From positions 434,001-498,000 of the forward strand of contig BROG01000345.1 in the NCBI GenBank assembly GCA_030159075.1: a stretch of 64,000 nt of DNA, given 5' to 3'. The notes under the pieces are model-generated. The model saw only the letters and a program-made list of their open reading frames with translations. It was not told where the DNA came from and ran no database searches. A program made the position numbers and the translations under genes. Shown here one piece after another: positions 26,941 to 39,690 of the stretch (the first letter of the stretch is position 1; each line of letters begins with the position of its first letter). Source of the DNA: Atrina japonica. Lineage: Eukaryota; Mollusca; Bivalvia; Pterioida; Pinnidae.

Positions 26941-28082
26941 GGATTATTATAGTGAAATCGTGTGTACTGTATAGAAGTTTAATTTCATGTGTTGTTATTT
27001 TTTCACGTTTTGACCTACCCCAACACCATCGTGGTTTTTGTATTTGCGGATTGGGATTAACTCAACAACACCAATATAAAAATCTCAGATACGAAAGTAT
27101 CAATCTTCAGGATGTCCATGATATATATAGACAAATCTGGTAAAAATGATCTATTATGCCATTGTTGTTCAAATGTGAATACAAATTTTTTTAAGTGAAA
27201 AAAAAAACCAAACAACAAAACAATAACATTAAAATATAAAAGAAGAAAACAACATTAGAAATAAAATGGAGTAAAATACATGTACTGCATTTCTTTTGCA
27301 ATAATTATCACCTCCTTGTGTCTAATTACCCATCAAGTGCTGGAGGGAACAAAGTTAAAATCGGCTGAGTATTTTAGCAGTTACCAATTACTTAAGTCTT
27401 CTGTAATTTGTTGTCTGTAGGTGTGTGAGTCTGGCCTACATGTATGTACATGTACATATGGCAATTCAAAACAGTAGCAAGAATTTGTAAAAGCTACATG
27501 TAGAATAGACTCTGGTTACAAAGAAACTTCAGTAACACAATCTGAATCTACAATGACATTAGATCTCTTTGAAATTGAATATAACTTCCTAACCACAAAG
27601 AAAATGTTGAACTTTTTCAAGTCTTTTGCAACTGCACTTTTTAAATTGCCCCTAGAATACTGAAACCTAAACCTTGTAAAAGAATAGATATATTATAAGT
27701 CAGCAGTCTATCAAAAGCTGTATGATGAATTCCTTGCGAATGAACAACACCTTATCTGATTGAGAAAATGATCATGAGCTGGAAATGTATGTCAGATATC
27801 TGCATATGGGAAGATCTTATGATTACTGATACATTTGATATTAAGAATCCATCAGATTGCTAAATATAACACTTCCAAATACAAAAAAAATCTCAAGAAC
27901 CTGTCATATAATGTCTTATGTGAACTTTAGACTTCATAAAATAACTGTTAGTTTAGCTTTAGTAACAAATTGGTAGCAAGTTGATGTCATAGTGTTCTTA
28001 TAAATGACTTGTTCTTATCTGTGCTGTCAACCGTTATCCCTATCTACATGTACATATAGAACAGTGTTGACCAAGAATATTA

Positions 28083-28860
28083 ATATCAAAATATATAAAC
28101 AAAGATAAAATCAGAATCAATGTGATCAAATCATAATTACAGAATCATTGTGATCAAATCAGAATCACTGTGTTCAAATAAGAATCATTATGATTGAATC
28201 AGAATCACTGTGACTGAATCAGAATCACTATCAGTGATAAAATCAGAATCACTGTGATCAAATCAGAATCTCTGTGTTTATATCAGACTATATGTGATTA
28301 AATCAGTCACTGTGATCCATTCAGGTATAAAGTGATCAAATCAGAATCATTCACTGTGATCAATTCAGAATCACTGTGATCCAATCAGTCAAACACTGTG
28401 ATCAAATCAGAATCAGTGATCAAATCAGAATCACTGTGATAAGATCAGAATTAATATGATAAAATCAGAATCAATGTGATAAAATCAGAATCACTGAGAT
28501 AAAATCAGAATCACTGAGATAAAATCAGAATCAATGTGATAAAATCAGAATCAATGTGATAAAATCAGAATCACTGATAAAATCAGAATCAATGTGATAA
28601 AATCAGAATTACTGTGATTATATCAGAATCAGTGATAAAATCATAATCAATGTGATAAAATCAGAATTACTGTGATGAAATCAGAATAAATGTGATCAAA
28701 TCAGAATTACTGTGATAAAATCAGAATCAGAGTGATAAAACCAGAATTACTGTGATAAAATCAGAATCAGAGTGATAAAACCAGAATTACTGTGATAAAA
28801 TCAAAATTAATGTATCTATATCAGGATTTCTGTGATTAAATTAGAAGCAGTCATTTATCA
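28083..28860 (+). repeat. About 20-bp minisatellite (aatcagaatcactgtgat)
   Basis: Several dozen degenerate copies of a unit near 20 bp, 'gtgataaaatcagaatcact', with two phases: a left part rich in 'gatcaaatcagaatc' and a right part rich in 'gataaaatcagaatc'. Confidence 0.9.
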
Positions 28861-29140
28861 ATGTATCCAATTTCAAACCACTAAATAAAAATTAATAACA
28901 AAATGAAAACAACATTATCAAATTTAACTAAACGTGATCATATTCTAATGAGATTACTTCAAAATCCATCAAAAAACATAAAACGATATACATCTTGTTT
29001 CAATAATCACTTCATACAAGATTGATTTTAAAATATAATCATAAATTGCCTTATAAAATGTAAACTTTTCAGCACTTCACTTCTGCTTGCATCACTATCT
29101 TTCATTCAATAATAATTGTTTGACAACAAAATATGCCTAC

Positions 29141-29462
29141 CAAAAAACTCTTCCCAATGCATTGAGTTCCGTAAGTGAAGTTGCTGATCATGTCCATCCT
29201 TTAAGCGACCTACACGGTCATTATTTTTACGCTGTGGTCTCAAGTCCATATCTCTAGTCATTTCATAATTATCACAGTTATAAAATGATGGAACCCCCTC
29301 CTCTGTTCCGTCCGATACAAATGATCGTTCCAAATCCCATAATCCCTGTCTATAATCATTTAGTCTAGCCTGATAATCAGCCGGACCTATTTTGTTGTTT
29401 TGGTTAAGTGTTCCGTTAGTTGTGACAATATGTTCTTTCTTTTTCTGTCTCATGTTTATCAT
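29141..29462 (-). CDS. First coding exon (probable) of a PLEKHG-like RhoGEF
   Basis: Minus-strand exon of 107 codons plus one base, read from ATG at 29462 down to 29141. An in-frame TAA at 29486-29484, eight codons upstream, supports this ATG as the start, and a second Met is codon 4. The peptide is hydrophilic and begins MINMRQKKKEHIV, with no signal peptide or membrane segment; it ends SMHWEEFF plus the first base of a Gly codon. The next bases on the minus strand are GTAGGC, a usable donor. The phase-1 end is completed exactly by the GT that opens the exon at 13215, giving a continuous reading frame (FFG-SSLELAPS). I do not recognise a domain here; this is the variable N-terminus before the catalytic region. 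A 5' untranslated exon further upstream is possible but not identified. What is seen is the open frame, the start context and the splice phase; membership in the RhoGEF gene is inferred from that phase and frame match. Confidence 0.72.
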
Positions 29463-31511
29463 ACTGATAGCACTTATGACCGGTTAGCAGTTATTGACTA
29501 AGGCTAGGTAAACTTTCTCCATATAATTACTTCTGTTTTATCAGAACATCATAGTTTTGAAGCTTCAATCTTGATAATGTAGAAAAATCAACAATATCTG
29601 TCTTATTCTATTCACATATCAGACACTTGGATATTATCTAGCCACGGAAGATTTATTTTGTTATTTTAACATGACTCTGAAGAAAATTCCAAAGTTTCCC
29701 TCACAGCACAGTGTAACATTTAATCCATTATCAAAATTATTGCCTCACAATAAATCCGGTAGTCAACAAACAAGAGATTTTTTGTCCTTGAAATAAAGTG
29801 TTTTTCTCCTCATAAATTAGCATCACTTAAATACCTGAACACAGATTTGTGATATTTTGTTCCCTCCCAGACTTGGTCCTTCTTTACCATCACATCTACT
29901 CTGGTATATATCCAAACACTACACTGAGTTAATCAGCTATGGCCTGTCAAGTGTATCACATACAGCTCACGTTAACTTCCCACACCATCCTGGTTATATT
30001 AACACTCCACTCATATTAACTTTGACAGTACATAATAATGCATCTGAAACATTTATTCCTCGATATTTGGGTGAATTTACAATAATTCTTCAAGATTTAA
30101 ATTTAAAAGGTAAAAATCTATAGCCTTTAAAACAAGAATTCCCAGTGTTGTATGAATTCTGAATTTGATGTTAAATAACTGCAGTCCTCAGACATAATGA
30201 GTTTTCAGAGATAAAAATTTGACTAGCACAAGTCGGCTCCCTTTGTTATAAATGACAGCATAAATCACCTCTATATGCAAATTAGTGGGGGTCACTGTTG
30301 ATAACCTTATGCAACCCCTGACAGGATTGACATACAGCATGATTCACCCCTATAACCCAGTGGGCACACTTCCAGAGTATCTTTTTGTATGGCTCAGTAT
30401 TTAACTTGTTTATGGAAAAATAAATACCATGTTTTATGTAAAACCAGATGCATGGAAGCTATTCTTTGTCATTCTTTAAGTTATTTTTGTTTTGTTAAAT
30501 TTGAAATGCAAAACAAGTGAAGACAGAGTTCAACAAAATAAATTTAGTATTTGGTATGTTAACCTAATTTTTTTGAGAAAAAAATGAAACATTCAAAAAT
30601 CTTTATTATTACTAAATGTGTTCATTATACATTTACAATGTATCTGGTATCAGGAGAAAATAACCTCCCCCATAAGGTATTGAAAAGATGTATCTAAATC
30701 ATGGAGGGTTCATAGAAAGACTTTGTCCAAAATTTGGTAAAAGATGAATTAATAAAATTATTACAATACTAAAAATTTTCATTTTTGTGGATCATGAACC
30801 AAGAAATTTAGAAATAAGTTTCACTGATTAACAATACACAATTTTTCAGTGAATTGCACTAAACCATTTACATGACGTAAATCTTCACGCTAAACAAAGT
30901 TGACAAGAGGATTAACCCCAAGTTTAATCATATATAAAAATAGTTCCTCTCCCTGTCACAAAGTGCAACAAATGAGACAGAGGTACACTTCCTATATGTT
31001 AAATAACAGACATTGATAGGTTGCTCTATTGCTTACTGACCTCCGGCAAAGCAAAAATCTTTATTCCGTCTCAAACTTCACAGATTGAGCATAATTCCTT
31101 GATAAGATTTTTAAATGGGCAGATTATAGCAGATAAACATCCATTCTCCAATATGTAGGAAACAAAGAAAGTCACCTTTTACACCTCCATGTGATCTACA
31201 AATATATATATATATACCCCACAGATAAAAACTATTTCCTATTTCTCATCAGTATTAACCTATTGACTTTTATTTCATTAGTTTTGGATTGCACAGTTGG
31301 ATATACTGACAATGTAGTGTAGAAGTGTTTGTCCTAATCCTTGTGTACATGATTCTATACAGGGAATACTCAATACCAACTGAAATAAGCCAGGGTTTAC
31401 TAATGCATGTACATTATAAAAGTTGATACATTTGAATTTTCTGAATGTCTGATATTGTGTAAGATTCTTTTTCCAGATTGGTTAAGATTGATCCAATGTT
31501 TCAAATGTTAT

Positions 31512-31740
31512 AAGGGGCCTCAGGGATGAGTGGTTAGAACACTGCCCTTTAAACAATGAAGTATATCACATCTAATCGGAGTTAGAGTTCCACAGGGACC
31601 TATTTCTAATCTGATTTTGTGAGAAAGTTTGCCAGTTTACTTGCGGAAGGATGGTGGTCTCTTCCCGGATACATGTAACCGGGTTCTCTCCTCCAACACT
31701 AAAAACTGGCTGCCACCAAATAACTGAAACAAATTCAAAT
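31512..31740 (+). mobile_element. tRNA-derived SINE, family B, near full length
   Basis: The head 'gggatgagtggttagaacac' fits an A box. The body has 'gagaaagtttgccagttta', 'ggatggtggtctcttcc', 'gggttctctcctccaac' and 'aaactggctgccacc', ending at 'ataactgaaac'. This is the best-preserved family B copy. Confidence 0.78.
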
Positions 31741-31894
31741 GTTATAACACAATCAAAAGGTCATGATCATTCTCACTCTCTCCAACTTTGTAGAAATCTT
31801 TGACAAAAAATCATTAAGTGCCATCATAGATTCTAGTAAACAAAATGGTAACAAAATTGGTTTGAAAGACTTCCTTTTCTGCCAGTGAAATGTG

Positions 31895-32690
31895 ACCTTC
31901 CCTTATAGTGGTCTCACAAGACAGATGGCCTTTTATTACAGTGGTCTTAAAAGACAGACGACCTTCTATTACAGTAATCTCACAAGACAGATGGCCTACT
32001 ACAGTGGTCTCACAAGACAGATGACCTATTACAGTGGTCTCACAAGACAGATGACCTATTACAGTGGTCTCACAAGACAGATGACTTATTACAGTGGTCT
32101 CACAAGACAGATGACCTATTTCAGTGGTCTCCCAAGACAGATGACCTATTACAGTGGTCTCACAAGACAGATGACCTATTACAATGGTCTCACAAGACAG
32201 ATGACCTTCTATTACAGTGGTCTCACAAGACAAATGACCTATTACAGTGGTCTCACAAGACAGATGACCTATTACAGTGGTCTCAAAAGACATGACCTAT
32301 TACAGTGGTCTCAAAAGACATGACCTATTACAGTGGTCTCACAAGACAGATGACCTATTACAGTGGTCTCACAAGACAGATGACTATTACAGTGGTCTCA
32401 CAAGACAGATGACCTATTACAGTGGTCTCCCAAGACAGATGACCTATTACAGTGGTCTCACAAGACAAATGACCTATTACAGTGGTCTCACAAGACATAT
32501 GACCTATTACAGTGGTCTCACAAGACATATGACCTATTACAGTGGTCTCACAAGACAGATGACCTATTACAATGGTCTCACAAGACAAATGACCTTCTAT
32601 TACAGTGGTCTCTCGAGACAGATGGTTTTTCTATTACAGTGGTCTACCAAGACAGATGGCCTTCGATTACATTGGTCTCACATGACAAGT
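31895..32690 (+). repeat. 30-bp minisatellite, about 26 copies
   Basis: The unit contains 'acagtggtctcacaagacag' followed by 'atgacctatt'. Most units are 30 bp; a few carry an extra TTC (33 bp) and two are shortened. Because 30 and 33 are multiples of three, frames on both strands stay open (plus: GLTRQMTYYS repeats; minus: GHLSCETTVI repeats). No start context, signal peptide or splice logic supports a protein. Confidence 0.95.
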
Positions 32691-32904
32691 TCCACTATAT
32701 TAATATATATCTACAGGTAAATTATTAGCTGGTAAAATGTAGATCAGTAAGGAGATGCTGAAAAGTAAGCACATTGTTCTGATATAAGAAGAGACATTAA
32801 CTTCCAAAGTCATGAGCCTCTACAAGAAAACATCATTTTGGTCAAAACTGGTAATTCTGTACTCTGTCAGAAATACACCTGTCATCACAGCGATTCCAAA
32901 GGTG

Positions 32905-32923
32905 TTTTTTTTTTTTTTTTTTT
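32905..32923 (+). repeat. T homopolymer
   Basis: Nineteen consecutive T; possibly the old tail of a retroposed sequence on the minus strand. Confidence 0.8.
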
Positions 32924-33534
32924 GTCATAGACCTTTTAACAACAACTGTATTCCTCCTGTAACTTTGGATGGAAAAATTATATTGATTTCCAAAAAATTA
33001 TGTGAACCAATTGGTTTAATACTTTGATGTTGTCAGGAATCTGTAATATTTTTTAGTCCAAAGTTACAAGATCGCAATTAGCGTGAAAAGGTCTAATGAA
33101 ATGGAGCCTGATTTAGTCATACAGTGATTAACTTCAGGTTTATACTTATCTAATACCTCTATTTTACTTTCTCAATCCATACTACATAATTTTAAGCCTA
33201 AAAAATCTCATGCAAATTTTTGCCAAACCATCAAATTAACAACTCAGCCAGACCTGCATACCAGTTAAACGTAATCATCTTTTGATCACATGGTTATACA
33301 GACATAATACGTCTATGATCAATCAAAACTGTAGATTTAAGATGCAAATGATGTCAGAGAACGAAAAAATAGTAACAAAACTTCTTCAAGGGCAATCAGG
33401 TCATGAACAAAGAAATTTCAAAACAAAATTAGTTTCAGTTGTTTTTCTATTTTTAGTGTATTTGTTCGAGACTTATTACTGGGTGGGATTTACATCTAAG
33501 GTGGCAGCGCATATATGTAATTCATTTTAAATCT

Positions 33535-33626
33535 TTAACTCATCAACCCCTGTAAAACAATGGACACTTTCTGTAAATTAATGATTTAGGCCAGGCCAAA
33601 TGTGTCTTTAGGGGTGAATGAGTTAA
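33535..33626 (+). mobile_element. 85-bp MITE, copy 3
   Basis: Begins 'ttaactcatcaacccctg' and ends 'aggggtgaatgagttaa': both termini intact and flanked by TTAA-like ends. Confidence 0.82.
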
Positions 33627-34800
33627 GCAAAAAATGTTCTTTGTTGGATTTATTAAATTATCAACTTTAATTCATACAGGTATCATATATTATACAGGTA
33701 TATGACTATATCAGTCAAATCAGATAATATAACAATTCTGATACTCTGAAATACCTGTGGTGTTCTGTTAATTGATGACATTGCAATATATATATACATT
33801 GTATATAGGACATATGACTTACAATGTGCATCAAGTTCACGGTCTCCAAGCAAAAGAGTTATATATCACATATAAATCTAGAAATTTAATCTCCTCACAA
33901 GGCTTTCAATACGACTTTTTACCTCTTTATCTTTCACAAGTAAATGATAGGTCAACTCTAAGAGGTAGTGCAACCCATTGTATCAGGTGAAAATTAGATG
34001 CATTTTTGAACTAATGAAAGGAAACTCAAGTTGCCTTTTCTGTCTGCTTGAGAGCAAGTAATATGATGTACAACTTGATAGTAACACATTGTCTGACAAA
34101 TGAAAATTAAGTCTGTATGTCTCACAACATATGGGTATTGTCAAAAATCTTGGGAACACTGAGAAAGACAATAATAAAAGGCATTTTCCTCATTATACGT
34201 GTAATTTATTCATGCCATCCCACCATTTAATGGGTCATTTGTCTGTATAATAAAGTACAACTTATACCAAACAGTCATACAACTACATGCACAAAGTTTA
34301 AAGTATAGAGTTTGTGGTTTCAATATGCAAATTTACAATGATGGCAGCTTAGCTTTCTTTTTACAAATGCTATCAAATATCTAGCAGAGGTCAAAGAACT
34401 TTTTTACCACTGACAATGAAAAGTGGATCAGGAGTATAATGACAACAAATCCACAGCTATACATCTCCCGAATTTATGTATGAAATTGAAATTGTGAATA
34501 TGTTTAAATGAGGCTTGAAATGTTAAATGGGAACATTATTGGTCAGATATGGTAGAATTTACATCTGTAAATTATTATTATTACCTCTCGGTGGGGTACA
34601 ATAATATATCTAATAACCAATGGCTTGTGACTCACAAGAAGTACTGCACTTGTTGAAATGCTCTATTCTATTCATTTTATATTTCGAGATCAACATTATT
34701 ACAGTGTAACTTTTTATTAAGTATTTGTAATAACACTTGCTCATTCTCACTATAACCACTGAGATGCTGCTGTTACACTTTGTCCATCTTCACAATTGTG

Positions 34801-35795
34801 TAGTAAAATCCATGTAACCTTAAGCAGGGTGGAGTTTCGTGAACCCTTTCTTGACCTGTCAGAGTTTTAATTTTAGGTAATAAAGCATAACAAAATTAAA
34901 ATTACGCTAGCAAGAGTGATTGGTTCTACTTGTCACCATACAAAAGGTCTACGAGTATCCAGTGAGGAATAAAATGAAGCTTGTCATTGCTGAAAAGTGA
35001 GTAGAATCATCGGTATGGTAATCAAAAGGTTACTCTGTCTCGCCAAGTCATATGAATCAGATTATACCAATGTCACAAAGGTCAAATGTTAAACTTGTGG
35101 TCCTGTGGCAGGATTTCAATTTGTTTCCAATTCATTACGATCACTTTTGGTTGGACAGTTTACGGACTGACCCAGCTCACATTTGAACCTTTACCCTTGT
35201 TATATTGTGAGAGGATTTAAAATTTCTCATTTAAAGGACACTGGTTTGAAAGTTTTTTCTAACGGCTTTATCATTTAAATTTGTGAGATCTTTAACTCAC
35301 TTCTATCAAATGAAATACCATATGACATAAGAATATAAAGTGAGAAACCAGATTCACCTCCAAATCACAGAAATGTCTCTGTTATGACATTTGAAAAATA
35401 GGTTATAATATCATTGATAAGGCATCACTCATGGTATCCTTTATAATTCTGGTAGAGTTTTCAAAAACAAATAACATTCTTATAGAGTAACGGGTAAATT
35501 TTTCAATGTAGATTTTACAGTTGCATTGCAACAGTGGTATTGTACGTTTCACATAAGTTGGTGGGGTGAAGTAACCTTTAGATAATTATTATATGGATGA
35601 TTCTTCTCAAATTCCTGTTACGACAAGCTGCACGGGAAGGTTATTCCTTACTGGATACTCGATGACAAGTAGGAACAATTACTCTTGACATTGTTACTTT
35701 AATGTCGTTATGCTCCATTTCCTAAAATTAAATTAGTCCAGGTTAAGAAAGGGTTCACGAGACTACACTCCCTCCAGGTTATATGGATTTTACTA
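34801..35795. mobile_element. Foldback-type element with long inverted arms
   Basis: The left arm from 34801 ('tagtaaaatccatgtaacct', 'gtgaaccctttcttgacctg', 'gagtatccagtgagga', 'gtgagtagaatcatc', 'aaaaggttact') is matched in inverse order by the right arm ending at 35795 ('agtaacctt', 'gatgattctt', 'tactggatactc', 'aagaaagggttcac', 'atggattttacta'). Arms are roughly 220-250 bp around a non-coding centre of about 500 bp. A solo arm lies at 55882. It has no transposase, so it is non-autonomous. Confidence 0.82.
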
Positions 35796-38103
35796 CGTCT
35801 AATGCTAGGTATGGTTTTATATTGTATTCTACAGTTGATATCCAACATTGGTATCTATAGTTCAATATGTAACTCTACAAAAATGATATTTTATTGTTTT
35901 TTAAAGATTCAATGTCAAATAAATTTTAATTCAGAAATATCATAGGTAGCTGCTAAAGTTAGTGCTTTAACAGTTCATATCATCCATTTTAAATAATAAA
36001 ACATTTGCACTATAAATAACCGTCTGGTATTTATAATCTGATATCAGACTAGCTGACCAACAAAATGATAAATGGGAGGCAGGAAGTACTGACACAAAAC
36101 ACCCACAGTTCATTTTTAAAATGTCTGTTCTTTACATTATTCATGGTCAGAAAAACTCTTAAAATCATTCCAAAGTCACTTGAAGTGCCAATCAATGGGC
36201 ATCTTGCAGACTTACCTACATGTGATAACTTTCAGATATAAGACTCCCCACATTTTAATGACCATACGTACCATAAAAACTTAAATCATTTTGTTGAGAT
36301 TGGTAATTTTTTCTGCTATCATAGATTTTCTTTTTTTGTATTTGCTTCATTTCATTTGTTTGATTTTTGTCACTTCTTTAATGTTCCATTTCTCAGTTTA
36401 TATATTTATTCAATTACTTATGTTGCTTCAATTTCCTAAAATACAAATTTTAATACAAATTCCCACATACATGATTGAATAGTCTGTTCTATGTCATGAT
36501 ACATAAAAAGGAACATGTATATTGTGTATAGATATATAAAAAGCAATCACAGTCTCTTAAAACAAAGGTGAATTAAACTTTTCCTAGGAATTTGTAATAA
36601 AATCAGGAAGAAAAGCAAAGTTTGTATCTCAATGCAGGTGCTTGTACAAGTGTTACTTTGTCTTATTAGTTACAACTGTTTTTTTTTCCTAGATTCATAT
36701 AATAGAGACTGTGGGTAACAAATCACAAAGTAATATCGGTTTGTCTTCTAAAGCTTAGAATGAATATACAAAAATAATGCTCACATTTCAAAGATTCAAT
36801 TAAACTTGAAACATATTAAATTTCACTGGTATCAACGCTTCATCCCACAAAAAAGATGAAGTAAACTGAAGGCAGTGATAAACTGGCAACAATGACACAA
36901 GATTGAATCTGTCTACAACTGTACACTACGTTGAACTTGCATCCGTCACGATTTCAAGAACCGTGAACTACTTATCAGTCAAAAGCCAAGATTATTTTAT
37001 TGCTTCAGATATCGGCTCATTTTTATATGTCATATCTGTAATGTTTTCATGTGCAAGTAATGTAACTTTTAGCAGCTGTCTGAATTCTCTGCATGATAAT
37101 ATGCCAAGAACTATCTCCACATTAAAACCATGATAGACCAATTATAATTAATTGAAATATAACTGCCTTCAAGTTTAAAAAGTCAAAATCTAACTTTGTA
37201 CATCTTTCAGTCTATATATCACCTTGAAAAGTCAGGTCACTGAAAAAAAAAATGCAAATTTAAATTAAGTTTGAATTTTTTTTACATGATACTTCATACT
37301 TTACATGTGGGTTTCTATTTTTAAACTATGACAACAACAGATGTCTTATGCACCTGTGTGGGGATATATATCACTCATTTAATGAAGCTGTAAATAAGGT
37401 AAGAACCTGGAACTCTTGAGCTGTTGAAGTAATATATTTAAAACAAATTATTGTAACTTGCTGAATATTTTGTGTATTCAATATGTTTATTTTAATAATA
37501 GATAATAAATAAATGAATAATTAGAACAGAGAACGATGGAGTTTAACATTCAGTAAACATATAGATGAAGGAATAGTGATATTTAGACCCATCCATAGCA
37601 ATAAAAAGTATATGGTCTTTTCTCATAATTCAGGAGTGTATACATGTAAGTTTTAAAATACTGCATGTAAAATTATCGTAAAATTTGAATTCTAAATAAA
37701 AACATCCCTGCATTCTGACCATGGACTTTACCATTCTTTGAAATAGGTGTGTTCAAATGTGGCTACAGGGGTAAATGAGGTGAGTAAAAAGACAAAATGA
37801 TGAAAGATGCCAAAAATATAATTTGCACAGAGATGTTTTAATTACAAACAGATTGGATAGACTGATTCATTACTGTTGACAGTGTTTAAGGGTGAAATCA
37901 GATAAGAAAGAACAGTCATAAAACAAAAATGTCCATGTATGTTGTATGTAGAACTAAAGTGAGATCATCCAGAGATAAAGCTGTAATACATCCCATATTG
38001 GATGTGTATCAAATGAAGATCTACATTAACCTCTGATCAAATTCAAAATTATAATGATCATAAATATATAAAATAACTCATCAACATAACACAGTCAAAC
38101 ACA

Positions 38104-38275
38104 CTTATTTCTGAGCCTTGTTACATTGAAATCCCTCTTAATTGAAATGATTTTGATTCCCCTGACAAAAAACTTTATTACCTTTATAATATCCTGTTAT
38201 TTTGAAAACCCTGCCTACATGTATTTGAAAGAAAAAATTGTTACTTTTCTATTTCAATATATCTGGGTTCCACTG
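38104..38275 (+). mobile_element. MITE-like element, 'GGAATC/GGTTCCACTG' family
   Basis: Starts near 'gagccttgttacattgaaat' and ends 'ctgggttccactgta'. Its right end overlaps the start of the 713-bp duplication, so the element may mark that breakpoint. Confidence 0.4.
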
Positions 38276-38977
38276 TATTTTCTTCCATCTGTAAAATACA
38301 TGTAAATACAGGTGTGACTTAAACTTGGGGCAAACTGACATCTACCAAATTAATTATCTAAAATTACATGTACCTGTGGTTTTAAATATGGTGGATTATA
38401 CACTTACTTTGGTATCTTGAAATAACAGAAATAGTTAGGCCAGTGCAATAAATGTAAACATTAGATTGTACTCTACAGCATCAAGAATTTCAGATTTTAT
38501 TTTTTACTAATGTGTGTTTGTCTGAGATGTACTGATGTTGTCCTATGACCTGTTTACAGTAGTATCTAAATGTTTTTCATAAAAACCTATTAATTTGAAT
38601 TCTAAAGACCTCGGGTTGATAAGAAGTAATTGATTACACTGTTATTAATTTCATTTCACATGAGATATATATATATATATTAATTCTAAACTCATATCAA
38701 AATCTATGTGTTCTGTAGTAAATTACACATAAAATGTAAGAATGCAATAAATATGAAAGTCTAAAAAAATTAATGGCATCAATTTATCAAAAATTAAAAG
38801 AACCAATAAAAAGACTACAAGACTTTTTAGAAGTCAGAAGTGCTGCAAAGATGGTGGTCACAGATAGTTGCTGCGAGTCGGTACTATCTTTCATACACTT
38901 ACATCCTACAGCCAGGTGTCTTTTGATGATAATGCAGATCTTAGAACTGAAGATATACATTTTAAAAAATAAAATCC
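38265..38977 (+). repeat. 713-bp tandem duplication, copy 1
   Basis: Runs from 'gggttccactgtattttc' to the start of the same words at 38978. Flanking parts of the unit differ from copy 2 by many substitutions and small indels. A core of about 157 bp (near 38737-38893) is identical between the copies. An open frame starting MASIYQKLKEPIKRL crosses the core on the plus strand and ends in a different context in each copy. Confidence 0.9.
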
Positions 38978-39690
38978 GGGTTCCACTGTATTTTCTTCCA
39001 TTTGTAAAATTCATGTAAATATACATGTGACTCAAACTTGGGGCAAACTGACATTGACCAAATTAATTATCTAGAATTACATGTACCTGTGGTTTAAATA
39101 TGGTGGATTATACACTTGCTTTGGTATCTTGAAATAACAGAAATAGTTAGGCCAGGGCAATAAATGTAAACATTGGATTGTACTCTACAGCATCAAGAAT
39201 TTCAGATTTAAATTTTTACTAATGTGTGTTTGTCTCAGATGTACTGATGTACCCCATGAATTGTTTACAGTTGTATCTAAACTTTTTTCATGGAAACCTA
39301 TTAATCTGAATCTTAAAGACATCAGGTTGATAAGATGTAATCAATTACATAGATACTGATTTCACTAATTCACATGAGATATATATATTATTAATTCTAC
39401 ACTCATATTAAAAATCTAGGCCTTCTGCAGTAAATTACACATAATTTGTAAGAATGCAATAAATATGAAAGTCTAAAAAAATTAATGGCATCAATTTATC
39501 AAAAATTAAAAGAACCAATAAAAAGACTACAAGACTTTTTAGAAGTCAGAAGTGCTGCAAAGATGGTGGTCACAGATAGTTGCTGCGAGTCGGTACTATC
39601 TTTCAAACGCCTACATCCTGCCACCAGGTGTCTTTTGATGATAATGCAGATCTAAGAACTGAAGATATACATTTTCAAAAATAAAATCCA
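38978..39690 (+). repeat. 713-bp tandem duplication, copy 2
   Basis: Second copy, beginning 'gggttccactgtattttc' and ending at 'aaaaataaaatcc'. The core is the segment from 'gtaagaatgcaataaat' to 'cggtactatctttca' (about 39450-39606). After the core the copies differ again (CATACACTTACATCCTACAG versus CAAACGCCTACATCCTGCCA). No recognised protein family. Confidence 0.9.

Larger units (their letters stand above)
13216..29140 (-). other. Intron between the two RhoGEF exons (about 15.9 kb)
   Basis: It is bounded by the donor GTAGGC (29140 downward) and the acceptor TTCTTCCAG (ending at 13216), both on the minus strand. It is filled with MITEs, one full SINE, one truncated SINE and four tandem-repeat arrays, listed separately. 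I saw no convincing further exon. Short stretches between the listed repeats are plain AT-rich sequence in which I see nothing. Confidence 0.7.

Noticed and set aside
28083..28860. Regular repeats that could suggest a CRISPR array
   Set aside because: Units are about 20 bp, contiguous and without unique spacers, in an animal genome.
31814..32720. Several long open frames with repetitive peptides on both strands
   Set aside because: They follow from the 30-bp period of the minisatellite, with no independent coding evidence.
38773..39018. 81-codon frame in the duplicated core as a gene
   Set aside because: The frame ends differently in the two copies and matches no family I know; kept only as a finding about the conserved core.
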